A stretch of 38,015 bases of DNA from Candidatus Magasanikbacteria bacterium CG_4_10_14_0_2_um_filter_37_12 (GCA_002793015.1 PFPK01000016.1:1-38015); one strand, 5' to 3'; shown: positions 25,835 through 34,978, counted from the stretch's first letter. The notes: generated from the letters alone by a model not told the origin. Made by a program: numbers and translations.

Positions 25835-25864
25835 ATTGTAGCATATAGCTTGAAAAATTGGCAA
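25835..25864 (-). promoter_or_regulatory. Promoter of rplI
   Basis: Minus-strand TTGCCA (25864-25859), 18 bp, then TACAAT (25840-25835) with an upstream TGC resembling an extended -10. It overlaps the divergent era promoter. Confidence 0.55.
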
Positions 25865-25878
25865 GAGTAATGTAAGAT
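25850..25878 (+). promoter_or_regulatory. Promoter of era
   Basis: TTGAAA (25850-25855), 17 bp, then TAAGAT (25873-25878), pointing to era with a leader of about 115 nt. The leader holds a 17-codon ORF at 25911 that I do not call. Confidence 0.55.
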
Positions 25879-25999
25879 AGACCAAGTAAGATAATAAACA
25901 AACTAAGCAATATGCCTAAAAGCATAGAAAAAAGCTTAATATTACAAACAATCAAAAATCAGTGAAATCCAATATTAAATCAGTAAGATCAATGTTTTT

Positions 26000-26848
26000 A
26001 TGAAATCAGGTTTTGTTGTCCTAGTTGGGCGCTCTAATGTGGGAAAATCCACACTTTTGAATACCCTGGTCGGCACTAAAATTGCAGCCACTTCTTTTCG
26101 TGCCCAGATGACCAGAAATATCATTCATGGAGTTCTGAATCATGAGGATGGGCAGGCGGTATTCATCGATACACCTGGAATCTTCAAGGATAGACGCAGT
26201 CCTTTGACAGCCAAACTGACCAATAGAGTCAAGGATGCTCTCCAAGATATTGATCTGATTATATATGTTGTAGATCCAACCAGAGAAATTGGTGATGAAG
26301 AGCGAGCCATGTACGGGATGATTCGTCATCTGGATATTCCGAAGATTCTTGTAATCAACAAAAGTGATTTGCCAGAAGAGGAAAGAAAGCACCAAGCCAG
26401 CTATGTGGCCTGGGGCCAGGACTTCGAGGCAGTCTATCCACTATCTGCTCTCAAGGGCAGCCATGTCGATCCACTAAAGCAAAAGGTAATTAGTCTTCTG
26501 CCAGAAGGTGGACTGATGTACGAAAACAATCAGCTGACCAATCTGACCAATGACTTTTGGATAGCTGAACTTATTCGTGAGAAAACTTATTCTGTTCTTG
26601 ATAAAGAAGTTCCCTACTCACTGACTGTGGAAGTAGATAATATCAAAGAAAAGAAAGACATGTTTGTAATAGAGGCACGAATTCTGACCAATCAGGAAAG
26701 ATACAAGAAAATAATTATTGGAAAGGGTGGGCAGAAGATCAAAGAGATTGGGCAGATGGCCAGGAGAGAGCTAGAGCAGTCTCTCAATAAGAAAGTTTTT
26801 TTGAAATTGGAAGTGGATGTGGATGAACATTGGGTGGAGAGGGTTTGA
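26000..26848 (+). CDS. era: GTPase Era
   Basis: Era is a GTPase that binds the 3' end of 16S rRNA during small-subunit maturation. G motifs are visible: G1 GRSNVGKSTLLN, G2 threonine region, G3 DTPGIF, G4 NKSD and a G5-like PLSALKG. The C-terminal KH domain has IIIGKGGQKIKEIGQMARRE and the ending VFLKLEVDVDEHW. Length 282 is close to the usual 300. It is a plus-strand gene followed 56 bp later by an exonuclease gene; the gap has the 8-bp-period repeat CCTAACAACCTAAACACCTAAC. Confidence 0.97.
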   Translation: MKSGFVVLVGRSNVGKSTLLNTLVGTKIAATSFRAQMTRNIIHGVLNHEDGQAVFIDTPGIFKDRRSPLTAKLTNRVKDALQDIDLIIYVVDPTREIGDEERAMYGMIRHLDIPKILVINKSDLPEEERKHQASYVAWGQDFEAVYPLSALKGSHVDPLKQKVISLLPEGGLMYENNQLTNLTNDFWIAELIREKTYSVLDKEVPYSLTVEVDNIKEKKDMFVIEARILTNQERYKKIIIGKGGQKIKEIGQMARRELEQSLNKKVFLKLEVDVDEHWVERV

Positions 26849-26904
26849 TTTTTGGAATATAAAATTTATAATTCACAGACCTAACAACCTAAACACCTAA
26901 CACT

Positions 26905-27657
26905 ATGCTCAACCTCACCCGCCCACTAGTATTTTTTGACCTCGAAACCACTGGCGTCGATGTCTACCGTGACCGCATTGTTCAGATCGGAGCCATCAAA
27001 GTCATGCCAGACGGCACTAAGACAGAACACGAATGGATCATCAATCCCAGCATGTCCATCCCCAAAGGAGCTAGTGATGTCCACGGCATTACCGACGACA
27101 TGGTGGTGAACAAGCCCAAGCTAGGAGACATTGCAACTGAACTTGCTGAACTCTTCACAGATACCGATCTAGGAGGCTACAACGTCAAAAACTTCGATAT
27201 CCCTATGCTGGCTGAAGAATTCAACCGTATTGGACTTAATCTCGACACAGAGACCATCAAGATAGTAGACGTCATGACAATTTTCATGAGAAAAGAACAA
27301 CGTACCCTATCAGCAGCTTATAAAAAATATTGTGGCAAAGAACTGGTCGATGCTCACGACGCCATGGCAGACATCAAAGCTTCGATGGAAGTGCTAGATG
27401 GTCAATTTGCTCACTACAACGATCTTCCCTACTCCCCAGCAGAACTTCATGAGTTTTGTTTTCCTGCTGATCCAGATGCTTATGATGTCGAAGGTAAACT
27501 CCGCTTTGTAGACGGCGAGTTGGCCATCAACTTCGGTAAAAACAAAGGTCAAACACTCCAAAATCTTGCTGGTAATGATCCAGGATATTTGGAGTGGATC
27601 TTAAATGGTAGTTTTTCGGATAAAGTTAAGGAAGCAATTAAAGATGTCATAAGATAA
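26905..27657 (+). CDS. DnaQ-like DEDDh 3'-5' exonuclease with C-terminal DUF3820-like domain
   Basis: The exonuclease domain (about residues 1-165) shows Exo I FFDLETTGVD (D12, E14), Exo II in GYNVKNFDIPML and Exo III HDAMADIKAS with the histidine of the DEDDh type. It resembles the proofreading epsilon subunit and related repair nucleases. The end of the protein (about residues 200-250, INFGKNKGQTLQNLAG and YLEWILNGSF) matches the small DUF3820-like module (GKYKGxxL...YLxWxL), often fused to DnaQ-type nucleases. GC content appears higher than in neighbours in the first half. It follows era, likely in one transcript, and ends before a bidirectional terminator. Confidence 0.9.
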   Translation: MLNLTRPLVFFDLETTGVDVYRDRIVQIGAIKVMPDGTKTEHEWIINPSMSIPKGASDVHGITDDMVVNKPKLGDIATELAELFTDTDLGGYNVKNFDIPMLAEEFNRIGLNLDTETIKIVDVMTIFMRKEQRTLSAAYKKYCGKELVDAHDAMADIKASMEVLDGQFAHYNDLPYSPAELHEFCFPADPDAYDVEGKLRFVDGELAINFGKNKGQTLQNLAGNDPGYLEWILNGSFSDKVKEAIKDVIR

Positions 27658-27803
27658 TAAATATGTACAAAATTATGAACAATATGCCTGCAGATAGGTA
27701 GGAAAATTGCGAAATGCGTCCTGAAGGCAATAAGAAATGTCGAAAGGCAGGCTCAGTACTCACATCACATTATACGCCACAGCCTTTCGGCGGTAATCCT
27801 AAC
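27658..27803. repeat. Spacer with inverted repeats
   Basis: CGAAAGGC (27741-27748) and GCCTTTCG (27782-27789) form an inverted repeat. GCCTGC and GCAGGC words also face each other. No gene is seen. Confidence 0.45.
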
Positions 27804-27835
27804 AAAAAAATCACTAGTTAAATAGTGATTTTTAT
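27804..27835. terminator. Bidirectional terminator between exonuclease and secF
   Basis: AAATCACTA and TAGTGATTT form a stem with A tract before and T tract after, serving both converging transcripts. Confidence 0.85.
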
Positions 27836-27873
27836 TTCTCGTATATTCGTACAATTCGTAATCCATATGTTAC

Positions 27874-28896
27874 TTAATCTCTATACTTCCACCTCTCCCA
27901 TGCCACCAATATCGGACTGGCCAAAAAGATAGAAGAGTAAGTACCAATGAATATGCCGACTATGAGAGAAAGAGCAAAATATTTTACACTGTCTCCACCA
28001 TAAAAGAATAGAGTAGCCAAAACCAAGATAGTCGTCATAGAAGTATTGAGAGAGCGAGTCAAAGTTTCGTTCACACCATTATTAACAAGCTCTTCAAAAT
28101 TGTTATAACCATGTTTAATCAAATTCTCACGAATACGATCAAAAACTACAATAGTATCATTGACCGAGTAGCCAAGAATAGTTAGAAGAGCAACGACAAA
28201 TGAAATATTAACCTCTACCCCATAAAAATGTCCCAACAGAACAAAGATCCCCATGGTAATAGTAACATCATGCACCAAAGCAATAATCGCAGCTAGCCCA
28301 AACTTCCAAGACTTGACAGGCTTCGATACCTTACGGAAAGCATAAGCAACATAGATAATAATAGCAAAAACAACCAAGAGACCAATCTGCCAAGCACGAG
28401 AACGAAGTTGAGAGCTAATTGATGAACCAATAGTTTCAATACGCTTTTCAGTCATGCGTGCTTCTATATCAATTTTATTTACTTCAATAGTTACAGTGCC
28501 ACTATTGTCATCTACGACAGCACTCACTTCTTGAGGTTGTGTGTCTTCTGCAGTATCAATAGTGTCTGTCACTTCTGTTGAGCTAGCATACAATTCATTA
28601 CGCAAATTATCTAGGATAGCCTGATGCTCTTCCTCAGAGATAAAACGCATCTTCAAAATCATACCATCCTCATCTACTGGCTGAACACTGAGATTACCGA
28701 GATCCAGTGGCGCTAAGACATTTTGAACTTCGTCAATAGTTGGTCTTGTGTCTGAAAAAGAAACTTCCAATAGAGACCCCCCAGTAAAATCAATACCTGG
28801 TTTCAAACCGATAGCAATAAGCAAAATCACACTGGCAACAAACAAGACGGAAGAAATGACAAAAGATATTTTTCTATTTTGGATTATTTTAATCAT
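27874..28896 (-). CDS. secF: Protein translocase subunit SecF
   Basis: SecF pairs with SecD as a proton-driven motor that pulls exported proteins out of SecYEG. The N-terminal span is followed by GLKPGIDFTGGSLLEVSFSD; later spans include LVHDVTITMGIFVLLG, VALLTILGYSVNDTIVVFDR with RIRENL, and the NTSMTTILVLATLFFYGG block, all canonical. At 340 residues it is slightly longer than usual, with an acidic, serine/threonine-rich loop (TDTIDTAEDTQPQEVSAVVD) in the external P1 region. It starts 4 bp after secD stops, so the two are one transcript. Confidence 0.96.
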   Translation of the reverse strand: MIKIIQNRKISFVISSVLFVASVILLIAIGLKPGIDFTGGSLLEVSFSDTRPTIDEVQNVLAPLDLGNLSVQPVDEDGMILKMRFISEEEHQAILDNLRNELYASSTEVTDTIDTAEDTQPQEVSAVVDDNSGTVTIEVNKIDIEARMTEKRIETIGSSISSQLRSRAWQIGLLVVFAIIIYVAYAFRKVSKPVKSWKFGLAAIIALVHDVTITMGIFVLLGHFYGVEVNISFVVALLTILGYSVNDTIVVFDRIRENLIKHGYNNFEELVNNGVNETLTRSLNTSMTTILVLATLFFYGGDSVKYFALSLIVGIFIGTYSSIFLASPILVAWERWKYRD

Positions 28897-28900
28897 AAAA

Positions 28901-30943
28901 TTATTTGTTTTTCGTTCCTAAAAATAGCCAGGCTGCTTTATTATCCTTAAACCAAGGTACTATAAAACGCAATATGATACGAGTAACGGTTACAGCAGTA
29001 AAAAGACTTACCAAGACACCAAGTGCAAGAGTAATGGCAAAACCTTTTACAAAACTCGATCCAAAAAATAACAAGAGGGCACAAGTAATCAAAGTAGAAA
29101 CATTACCGTCCTTGATGGATGACCAAGCACGTAAAAATCCTTCTTCCACAGCAGTACGCAAGCTCTTTCCTTCACGAAGTTCTTCTTTGAGACGTTCAAA
29201 AATAAGTACATTTGCATCAACTGCCATACCAACAGACAAAATAAGACCAGCGATGCCAGCCAAAGTAAGCGTCACACCTACCCATTTGAAGATTGCCAGA
29301 GTCAAAACAGCATACAGACTCAAAGTTAAGACAGAAATCAAACCAGGGAGACGATAATACAAAATCATGAAAATCATCACAAGAATAAGGCCAACAACAC
29401 CGGCATAAAGACTTTGTTTGAGAGAAACAGCCCCTAAAGTAGCCCCGACACTCTGTTGGGAAACTAGTTCAATTGGGACTGGTAGTGCACCAGCATTGAG
29501 ACGTTGTGACAATAGTCTGGCTTCAGCTAAATCAAAATTGCCAGTAATCACAGCCCTTCCATCGCCAATGGCTTGTTGGACAACAGGAATACTAATTGGC
29601 GTACCATCAAGAAAGATAGCCACAGGCTTGCCTACGTTTCTCTCGGTAATGTCCTTAAACAAATCTTTTCCTTCACTATCAAATTGAAGAGCAACTTGAA
29701 TAGCACCTGTCCGAGAATCCGTTGTTACTTCAGCTCTTCCTAATTGGCCACCAGATAGGCTGGTATTCATCCACTTGTCTTGAGATGGTAATATATCTTT
29801 AGCTGTTTGATTGGCAATGAAAATACGCCATATTTCATATTGTTTGGCAGTCTTTTCTGATTTTTTGTAAATTACATGATAACCAAATTCACTCTCTATT
29901 GGCCCGATGATACTGCCCACTTCTGCTCCAAAAACGGCATCTTCAAAGGCAGGTAGTGACGTAGAGCCACGTGGAAAACTTCCCAAATCACCACCATTTT
30001 CTTTAGTAGTTGGATCGTCAGAATTCTCACGAACAAGAGTTTCAAAATTTGAAGAATTTGCTTGATTATAAAGACTTTGAGCCTTAAGAAAAGCTTCATC
30101 TTTATTCATTTCAGAACTACAGTTTTTAGCACCAAGATAACAAATCAATATATGGCTAGCAGAAACTTCTAGGTCGCCATCCTTCTCACTGCCACGCTTT
30201 AAAATATTGAAGCCATCTTCTGTCTCCACCAGAGTTTTGGATATTTCGCCTTCGCTAGCTGTACTAGCCCAATCATAAATCTCCGAATAAATAATGTGTT
30301 CACTCAGGTAACCTAGATATCCACCATTATTTTTGCTCTGTTCATCTTCTGATTTTTCTTTGGCAGCCTGTTCGAAATCAGTGCCATTTTTTACATCAGT
30401 CAAAATTTCGTTAGCCCTTTTTTGGGCATCCACATTGTACTCATCAATTTGTGCTTGTTCTTCCGCAGTCAAATTGCGTGGTGGAATATTATTTTGTTCT
30501 TTAAATTCCAAAATTGGAGTCTCACCAATCATGGAAATGGCATTTTTTACATCAGTAACACCAGGAAGCTCAACAATCACACGATAAATCTCTCCTACTT
30601 TTGAAGTTTGGACATTTGGTTCACCTACGCCAATTCCGTTGACTCGACGCTCAATCACATCTCGCACACCTTCAACAGCCGAACTCCTCTCATCTGAAAC
30701 AATCGCAGTAGTATCAGCTTCATAAATCAGATGTGCACCACCTTGTAAGTCCAGACCAAGTGAAAAACCTTTTTCAGGAACAGTAGGAATTCCCAATGCC
30801 ACAGCATTGTTTATTTTACTTATTCCACGATTGAGATAAACTGGCATATCATAGCCAAGTGTAATCAAAAAAAGCACAAAAATTCCAACAATTCCCCATC
30901 TGATTTTTGCACGCAATTGTTTTCTGGTTTTATTTGAAGCCAT
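28901..30943 (-). CDS. secD: SecD with an inserted parvulin-type prolyl isomerase module
   Basis: Conserved SecD parts are the first span (residues about 16-35), LGLDLQGGAHLIYEAD, RDVIERRVNGIGVGEP, DGRAVITGNFDLAEARLLSQ, LNAGALPVPIELVSQQSVG and the six-span C-terminal RND-like domain with SVGMAVDANVLIFERLKEEL. The protein has 680 residues, more than the roughly 450-620 usual. Residues about 150-385, in the external P1 region, carry an insertion: a half parvulin-like unit (about 175-252, GGYLGYLSEHII) and a full parvulin domain (about 258-365) with SASHILI, NGGDLGSFPRG, FEDAVFGAEVGSI and GPIESEFGYHVIY. These are hallmarks of PpiC/SurA/PrsA-type folding helpers. The insert would face outside, where translocated chains emerge. 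Confidence 0.95.
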   Translation of the reverse strand: MASNKTRKQLRAKIRWGIVGIFVLFLITLGYDMPVYLNRGISKINNAVALGIPTVPEKGFSLGLDLQGGAHLIYEADTTAIVSDERSSAVEGVRDVIERRVNGIGVGEPNVQTSKVGEIYRVIVELPGVTDVKNAISMIGETPILEFKEQNNIPPRNLTAEEQAQIDEYNVDAQKRANEILTDVKNGTDFEQAAKEKSEDEQSKNNGGYLGYLSEHIIYSEIYDWASTASEGEISKTLVETEDGFNILKRGSEKDGDLEVSASHILICYLGAKNCSSEMNKDEAFLKAQSLYNQANSSNFETLVRENSDDPTTKENGGDLGSFPRGSTSLPAFEDAVFGAEVGSIIGPIESEFGYHVIYKKSEKTAKQYEIWRIFIANQTAKDILPSQDKWMNTSLSGGQLGRAEVTTDSRTGAIQVALQFDSEGKDLFKDITERNVGKPVAIFLDGTPISIPVVQQAIGDGRAVITGNFDLAEARLLSQRLNAGALPVPIELVSQQSVGATLGAVSLKQSLYAGVVGLILVMIFMILYYRLPGLISVLTLSLYAVLTLAIFKWVGVTLTLAGIAGLILSVGMAVDANVLIFERLKEELREGKSLRTAVEEGFLRAWSSIKDGNVSTLITCALLLFFGSSFVKGFAITLALGVLVSLFTAVTVTRIILRFIVPWFKDNKAAWLFLGTKNK

Positions 30944-30991
30944 AGTTTAATTTTATCAGAATTATCTACGAAAAACGCTCAACTATGAAAT

Positions 30992-31024
30992 AAAAAAGCG
31001 TCACTCACAGTGGTCGCTATTTTA
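30992..31024 (-). terminator. secA terminator hairpin overlapping the secDF start site
   Basis: On the minus strand AGCGACCACT-GTG-AGTGACGCT (one small bulge) is followed by TTTTTTATTT. It lies about 150 bp after the secA stop, and its 5' arm contains the predicted secDF start site. Confidence 0.7.
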
Positions 31025-31047
31025 CAATATTTGCCTTTTTTAGTCAA
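31019..31047 (-). promoter_or_regulatory. Promoter of secD-secF
   Basis: Minus-strand TTGACT (31047-31042), 17 bp, then TAAAAT (31024-31019). Start site expected near 31012, inside the hairpin just downstream, giving a leader of about 70 nt. Confidence 0.7.
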
Positions 31048-31168
31048 TGTTTATTTATGCACATGAACATTAGTGGTGGCAAAGGTTTTGCAAGGTACAA
31101 AGGCCATTATACTCTTTCTTCTTCCTTTCTCCAAAAGCAGACTTCGCCTGTTTAGTATCCAACCGAAA

Positions 31169-34087
31169 TTATTTGCCATGACAATGTTTATACTTCTTTG
31201 GAGTTCCGTCTTCTTTGCTGGCTCCGCAAGGGCATGCATCATTCCGACCCACTTTCTTACCATCTTCTTTGCGATCTTTTTTCTGGATATAACTACCTTG
31301 TTCACTCATGTCTTTTTTGGCACCTTCGAGAGTCATCTTGTCAGTCGCCATAATGGTTGGGGCAAGCTGAAGGCCGATATTAATCTTGAAAAAAGTATAG
31401 ACTACTTCTTTTTGGATATCAGACAAGAGAGCATTAAACAGATGAAAAGTTTCGCGTTTGTATTCTACTAGGGGATCACGTTGTCCATAACCCTGCAGTC
31501 CTATACCTTGACGAACATGAGTAATATTTTCTAGATGTTCTACCCAAAGAGTATCATTGGCACGAAGCAATAGACTCTTTTCCACACTACGCATGACCTG
31601 CTTTGCACCTTCTTCGTCATTGACACTTTCTTTTATTTTTTCTGCCGTCTTATCATATTCTATTTTGGCTTTATCAAGGAGTATATTGACGATTTTATCT
31701 CGAATCTCCACATCTTCCAACTTGCTGTCCCCATTTTTACCAGCATGAAGAAGCGCTTCTCGCTCTTCTTGAGAAAAAGGCATGATAGTTTTCATTGTTT
31801 CATAAACTTCTTTTAAATCCCAATCTTCACGATCAGTTTCTGGATTGGTATGGTACGAGACTACAAATTCGATCTCTTGTTCAATCATGTCAAGAATCAT
31901 TTCTTTAAGAGAAGAAAATTTTCTTTCTTCTTTAGGGTTCTCTTCGTCCTGATCCTCAACTTCAACAACCTCTGGAGCATTTTCTTCTGGCACTATAGAG
32001 TTTTCAGCCAGTTCTAGAATTTGTCTTCTTTTGCTATAAATCACTGTTCTGTGTCTATTCAAAACATCATCATATTCAAGAACATGTTTACGAATATCAA
32101 AGTGATGTCCTTCTACTTTTTTCTGAGCATTTTCAAGCATTTTAGTAATCATCTTTTGTTCAATCGGCATGTCTTCTGGTACTTTCAATTTGGTCATGAC
32201 ATTTTTCAATCTGTCTCCAGCAAATATACGCATCAAGTCGTCTTCAGTAGAAACAAAAAATTGGGTCTCTCCCGGATCACCCTGACGAGCACTTCGTCCC
32301 CGAAGCTGATTGTCAATCCGACGAGATTCATGTCTTTCTGTACCAAGAACAAACAAACCACCAGCCGATAAAACTTTTTCTTCATCTTCTTTGGTAGCCG
32401 GAGAACCACCAAGCTTAATATCCACTCCACGTCCAGCCATATTGGTAGCAAGCGTCACTGCCCCCGGCCGTCCAGCTTGAGCAATTATTTCTCCTTCTCG
32501 TTCATGATTTTTGGCATTGAGGACTTCGTGTTCAATACCTTGAGAAGTAAGATAATCACTGAGTTCTTCATTTTTTTCAACTGAAATAGTACCAATGAGC
32601 ATAGGCTGACCTTTGGCTCGACATTCTTTGATCTTTTCAACAATTGATTTGTGTTTACCACGCGTGTTGATATATATACGATCAGGTCGGTCAACACGAG
32701 CATCAGGCTTATTGGTCGGTACAACAATAACATCAGTTTGATAAATTTTGAAAAATTCTTCTTCTTCTGTCTTGGCCGTACCAGTCATACCAGACATCTT
32801 CTTATACATACGGAATAAATTTTGAAAAGTAATCGTGGAGAGAGTTTGACTTTCACGTTGGATCTCTACACCTTCCTTGGCCTCAATTGCTTGGTGCAAA
32901 CCTTCAGAATAACGACGTCCAGGCATCTTGCGTCCAGTAAACTCGTCAATAATAATTACTTCACCATTATCTACCAAATAATCTTTGTCGCATTTAAAAA
33001 GTACTTCTGCTTTCAAAGCTTGTTCGATGTGATGAACTGTTCGTATGCCGGCTTCCACATAAATATTTTCCACTCCAAGCCAATTTTCAAATTTTTTGAT
33101 ACCATCCTCTGTCAAAGTGGCACTACGTAACTTTTCATCGACATTGTAATCTTCATTTTCCGTAAGCTGTGTCACTAGCTTGGCAAATTGATAATATTGT
33201 TCGGTGGCTTTTTCGGCAGGAGAAGAAATAATCAATGGAGTCCGAGCTTCATCAATGAGAATCGAATCAACTTCATCGATGATACAATAATGCATTTCAT
33301 TTCCTGGACGCATGACCATGTCTTCAATAGATTGAACCATATTGTCACGCAAATAATCAAAACCAAATTCATTATTGGTACCATAGACAATGTCACAATG
33401 ATAGGCCTCTTTACGACTGGCTGGCCGAAGATACTGATCTTCAACATGGAAGCTACCCGTTTCATCGCGGTTTTTGTCTAACTCGCTTCCTTCTGACTTG
33501 TCTACAATCAACAAACTACGGTCAACAGACTTTCTGTCATCAACGTCTGTAGACTGTAAACTGTCGTCTGTAGCCCTATTGTTAGTGCCACTATCATAGA
33601 TATATGTAACACGCTGGTTTTGTATCACACCGACACTCAGTCCCAAAAAATCATAAATCTGTGCCATCCAGACAGCATCACGTTTGGCTAAATAATCATT
33701 GACCGTGACAACATGAGCTCCTTTGCCAGACAAAGCATTGAGAAAAACTGGCAATGTAGCAGTGAGGGTCTTACCTTCGCCAGTCCTCATCTCCGCAATA
33801 TTACCTTGATGCAAAATAATTCCACCAAGCAGTTGGACATCATAATGACGCATTTTCATAGTTCTGACTGCTGTCTCGCGTACTGTAGCAAAGGCTTCTG
33901 GCAAAATATCATCTAAAATCTCACCTTTGGTCAAACGCTCCCTAAATTCTGGAGTTTTGGCTTTCAATTCATCATTGGATAATTTTTCAAAATCAGAAGC
34001 TAACCCATTAATTTTATCAACAATCGGTTGGAGTTTTTTCAATTTTTTGACATTTTGGTCACCCGCTATTTTGGTATACCAGGACAT
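31169..34087 (-). CDS. secA: Preprotein translocase ATPase SecA
   Basis: SecA powers post-translational export through SecYEG. Walker A is MRTGEGKTLTATLP (about residue 100), the DEAD-type motif is IIDEVDSILIDEARTPLI, motif VI is LRGRSARQGDPGETQFF, and the C-terminal zinc motif CPCGASKEDGTPKKYKHCHG is present. At 972 residues it is long. A segment of about 70 residues (157-225) sits between FLGLSVGVIQ and the YGTNNEFGFDYLRDNM block, where relatives have only about 20. Part of the insert (SLQSTDVDDRKSVDRSLLIV) is encoded by 7-bp repeats. It has a putative own promoter and is transcribed toward secDF. Confidence 0.97.
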   Translation of the reverse strand: MSWYTKIAGDQNVKKLKKLQPIVDKINGLASDFEKLSNDELKAKTPEFRERLTKGEILDDILPEAFATVRETAVRTMKMRHYDVQLLGGIILHQGNIAEMRTGEGKTLTATLPVFLNALSGKGAHVVTVNDYLAKRDAVWMAQIYDFLGLSVGVIQNQRVTYIYDSGTNNRATDDSLQSTDVDDRKSVDRSLLIVDKSEGSELDKNRDETGSFHVEDQYLRPASRKEAYHCDIVYGTNNEFGFDYLRDNMVQSIEDMVMRPGNEMHYCIIDEVDSILIDEARTPLIISSPAEKATEQYYQFAKLVTQLTENEDYNVDEKLRSATLTEDGIKKFENWLGVENIYVEAGIRTVHHIEQALKAEVLFKCDKDYLVDNGEVIIIDEFTGRKMPGRRYSEGLHQAIEAKEGVEIQRESQTLSTITFQNLFRMYKKMSGMTGTAKTEEEEFFKIYQTDVIVVPTNKPDARVDRPDRIYINTRGKHKSIVEKIKECRAKGQPMLIGTISVEKNEELSDYLTSQGIEHEVLNAKNHEREGEIIAQAGRPGAVTLATNMAGRGVDIKLGGSPATKEDEEKVLSAGGLFVLGTERHESRRIDNQLRGRSARQGDPGETQFFVSTEDDLMRIFAGDRLKNVMTKLKVPEDMPIEQKMITKMLENAQKKVEGHHFDIRKHVLEYDDVLNRHRTVIYSKRRQILELAENSIVPEENAPEVVEVEDQDEENPKEERKFSSLKEMILDMIEQEIEFVVSYHTNPETDREDWDLKEVYETMKTIMPFSQEEREALLHAGKNGDSKLEDVEIRDKIVNILLDKAKIEYDKTAEKIKESVNDEEGAKQVMRSVEKSLLLRANDTLWVEHLENITHVRQGIGLQGYGQRDPLVEYKRETFHLFNALLSDIQKEVVYTFFKINIGLQLAPTIMATDKMTLEGAKKDMSEQGSYIQKKDRKEDGKKVGRNDACPCGASKEDGTPKKYKHCHGK
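33546..33573 (-). repeat. Heptanucleotide repeat inside secA
   Basis: TCTGTAG, ACTGTAA, ACTGTCG and TCTGTAG follow each other on the plus strand, encoding part of the extra segment in nucleotide-binding domain 1 of SecA. Confidence 0.75.
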
Positions 34088-34201
34088 ATTTTTAGGTATT
34101 TAGGTTACTAGGTGTTTAGTTTATAGGTATTTTGTAATAAAAAGCTCTCAAAAAAAAATTTATGATCTATTGACTATTGACTTACATATAAAGTTTGTAA
34201 A

Positions 34202-34230
34202 ACTATAACAGTTTTGACTTGATTTGTCTA
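34202..34230 (-). promoter_or_regulatory. Putative promoter of secA
   Basis: Minus-strand TAGACA (34230-34225), 17 bp, then TATAGT (34207-34202). The leader would be about 108 nt and contains the 8-bp-period repeat TTTAGGTATTTAGGTTACTAGG. The 324-bp gap from 34088 to 34411 otherwise holds a terminator and CTATTGA repeats, no gene. Confidence 0.5.
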
Positions 34231-34274
34231 GTAAACTGCAAAAAATGTAAAAAATGTATATGTAAGTGAACTGT

Positions 34275-34310
34275 AAAAAAACCACCTCAATATCACCAAG
34301 GTGGTCTTAT
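34275..34310 (-). terminator. Rho-independent terminator after the coiled-coil gene
   Basis: ACCACCT and AGGTGGT form a stem with an 11-base loop; on the minus strand TTTTTTTA follows. Confidence 0.85.
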
Positions 34311-34411
34311 TTTGATTTTTCATTACATCTCTTGAGAATGATACTACTCTAACAATAGAGTAAATGATTACTAAACAAAACTAAACAAAACTAAACAACG
34401 CCAACAATAAA

Positions 34412-34978
34412 TTATTTCTCAAAATTAATCAACGCAGAGTTTATTTTTTGTGTTAGATTATTTTCAAATTTATTTAATTCATCTTTAAAATGTAAATAAA
34501 CTCCTATCAGTTCAGCAGCATTTTTCTTTCCATCCAAATAACCACCATAATTTTCTGCTAAACGAAGAGCACTTTCATCTAGTTTATCAGTAGCAAGGGC
34601 AGATTCGACTTTAAAGTCTGATGGTATAACCATATTATTGTTTTTAACAAAATCACTTTTTTCTTGTGTTAATTTCTTAAATAAATCATTGTCACGACCA
34701 TCTTCTAACATAATAATCAAATTATTTTCTAGTATATCCCAACCTTTTTTTAATTGGTCAAATTTCTCTTTCAAAGAATTATAAGAATTTCTCAATTCTT
34801 CAACTGTACCTACATCTTTATCAAAAAAATTATTTAATTTTGTTGCCAAGTCAAGAGCTGAATCTTTTAGATCATTTATAATCAAAATTCTTTCAAATAA
34901 AATCCTATTATCACGAGCATCTTCTGCACCAGTCTGACCTGCCAAACCTTCTTTTGTGGTTGATTCATCTTCTATCAT
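34412..34978 (-). CDS. Hypothetical helical/coiled-coil protein
   Basis: I do not recognise this 188-residue protein. It is strongly charged, lacks membrane spans and signal peptide, and looks almost entirely helical, with heptad-like stretches such as LRNSYNSLKEKFDQLKKGWD and the ending HFKDELNKFENNLTQKINSA. The N-terminus (EDESTTKEGLAGQTGAED) is acidic and probably disordered. It lies 19 bp after hpf and before a terminator, so it is co-transcribed with the ribosome hibernation factor and may be a stress- or stationary-phase protein by association only. Confidence 0.7.
   Translation of the reverse strand: MIEDESTTKEGLAGQTGAEDARDNRILFERILIINDLKDSALDLATKLNNFFDKDVGTVEELRNSYNSLKEKFDQLKKGWDILENNLIIMLEDGRDNDLFKKLTQEKSDFVKNNNMVIPSDFKVESALATDKLDESALRLAENYGGYLDGKKNAAELIGVYLHFKDELNKFENNLTQKINSALINFEK

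Noticed and set aside
25911-25964. 17-codon ORF in the era leader as a leader peptide
   Set aside because: Too short, without an attenuator structure or codon bias supporting a role.
31051-31305. 84-codon minus-strand ORF overlapping the secA 3' end
   Set aside because: It lies mostly in another frame of secA; the extra part has no recognisable pattern.
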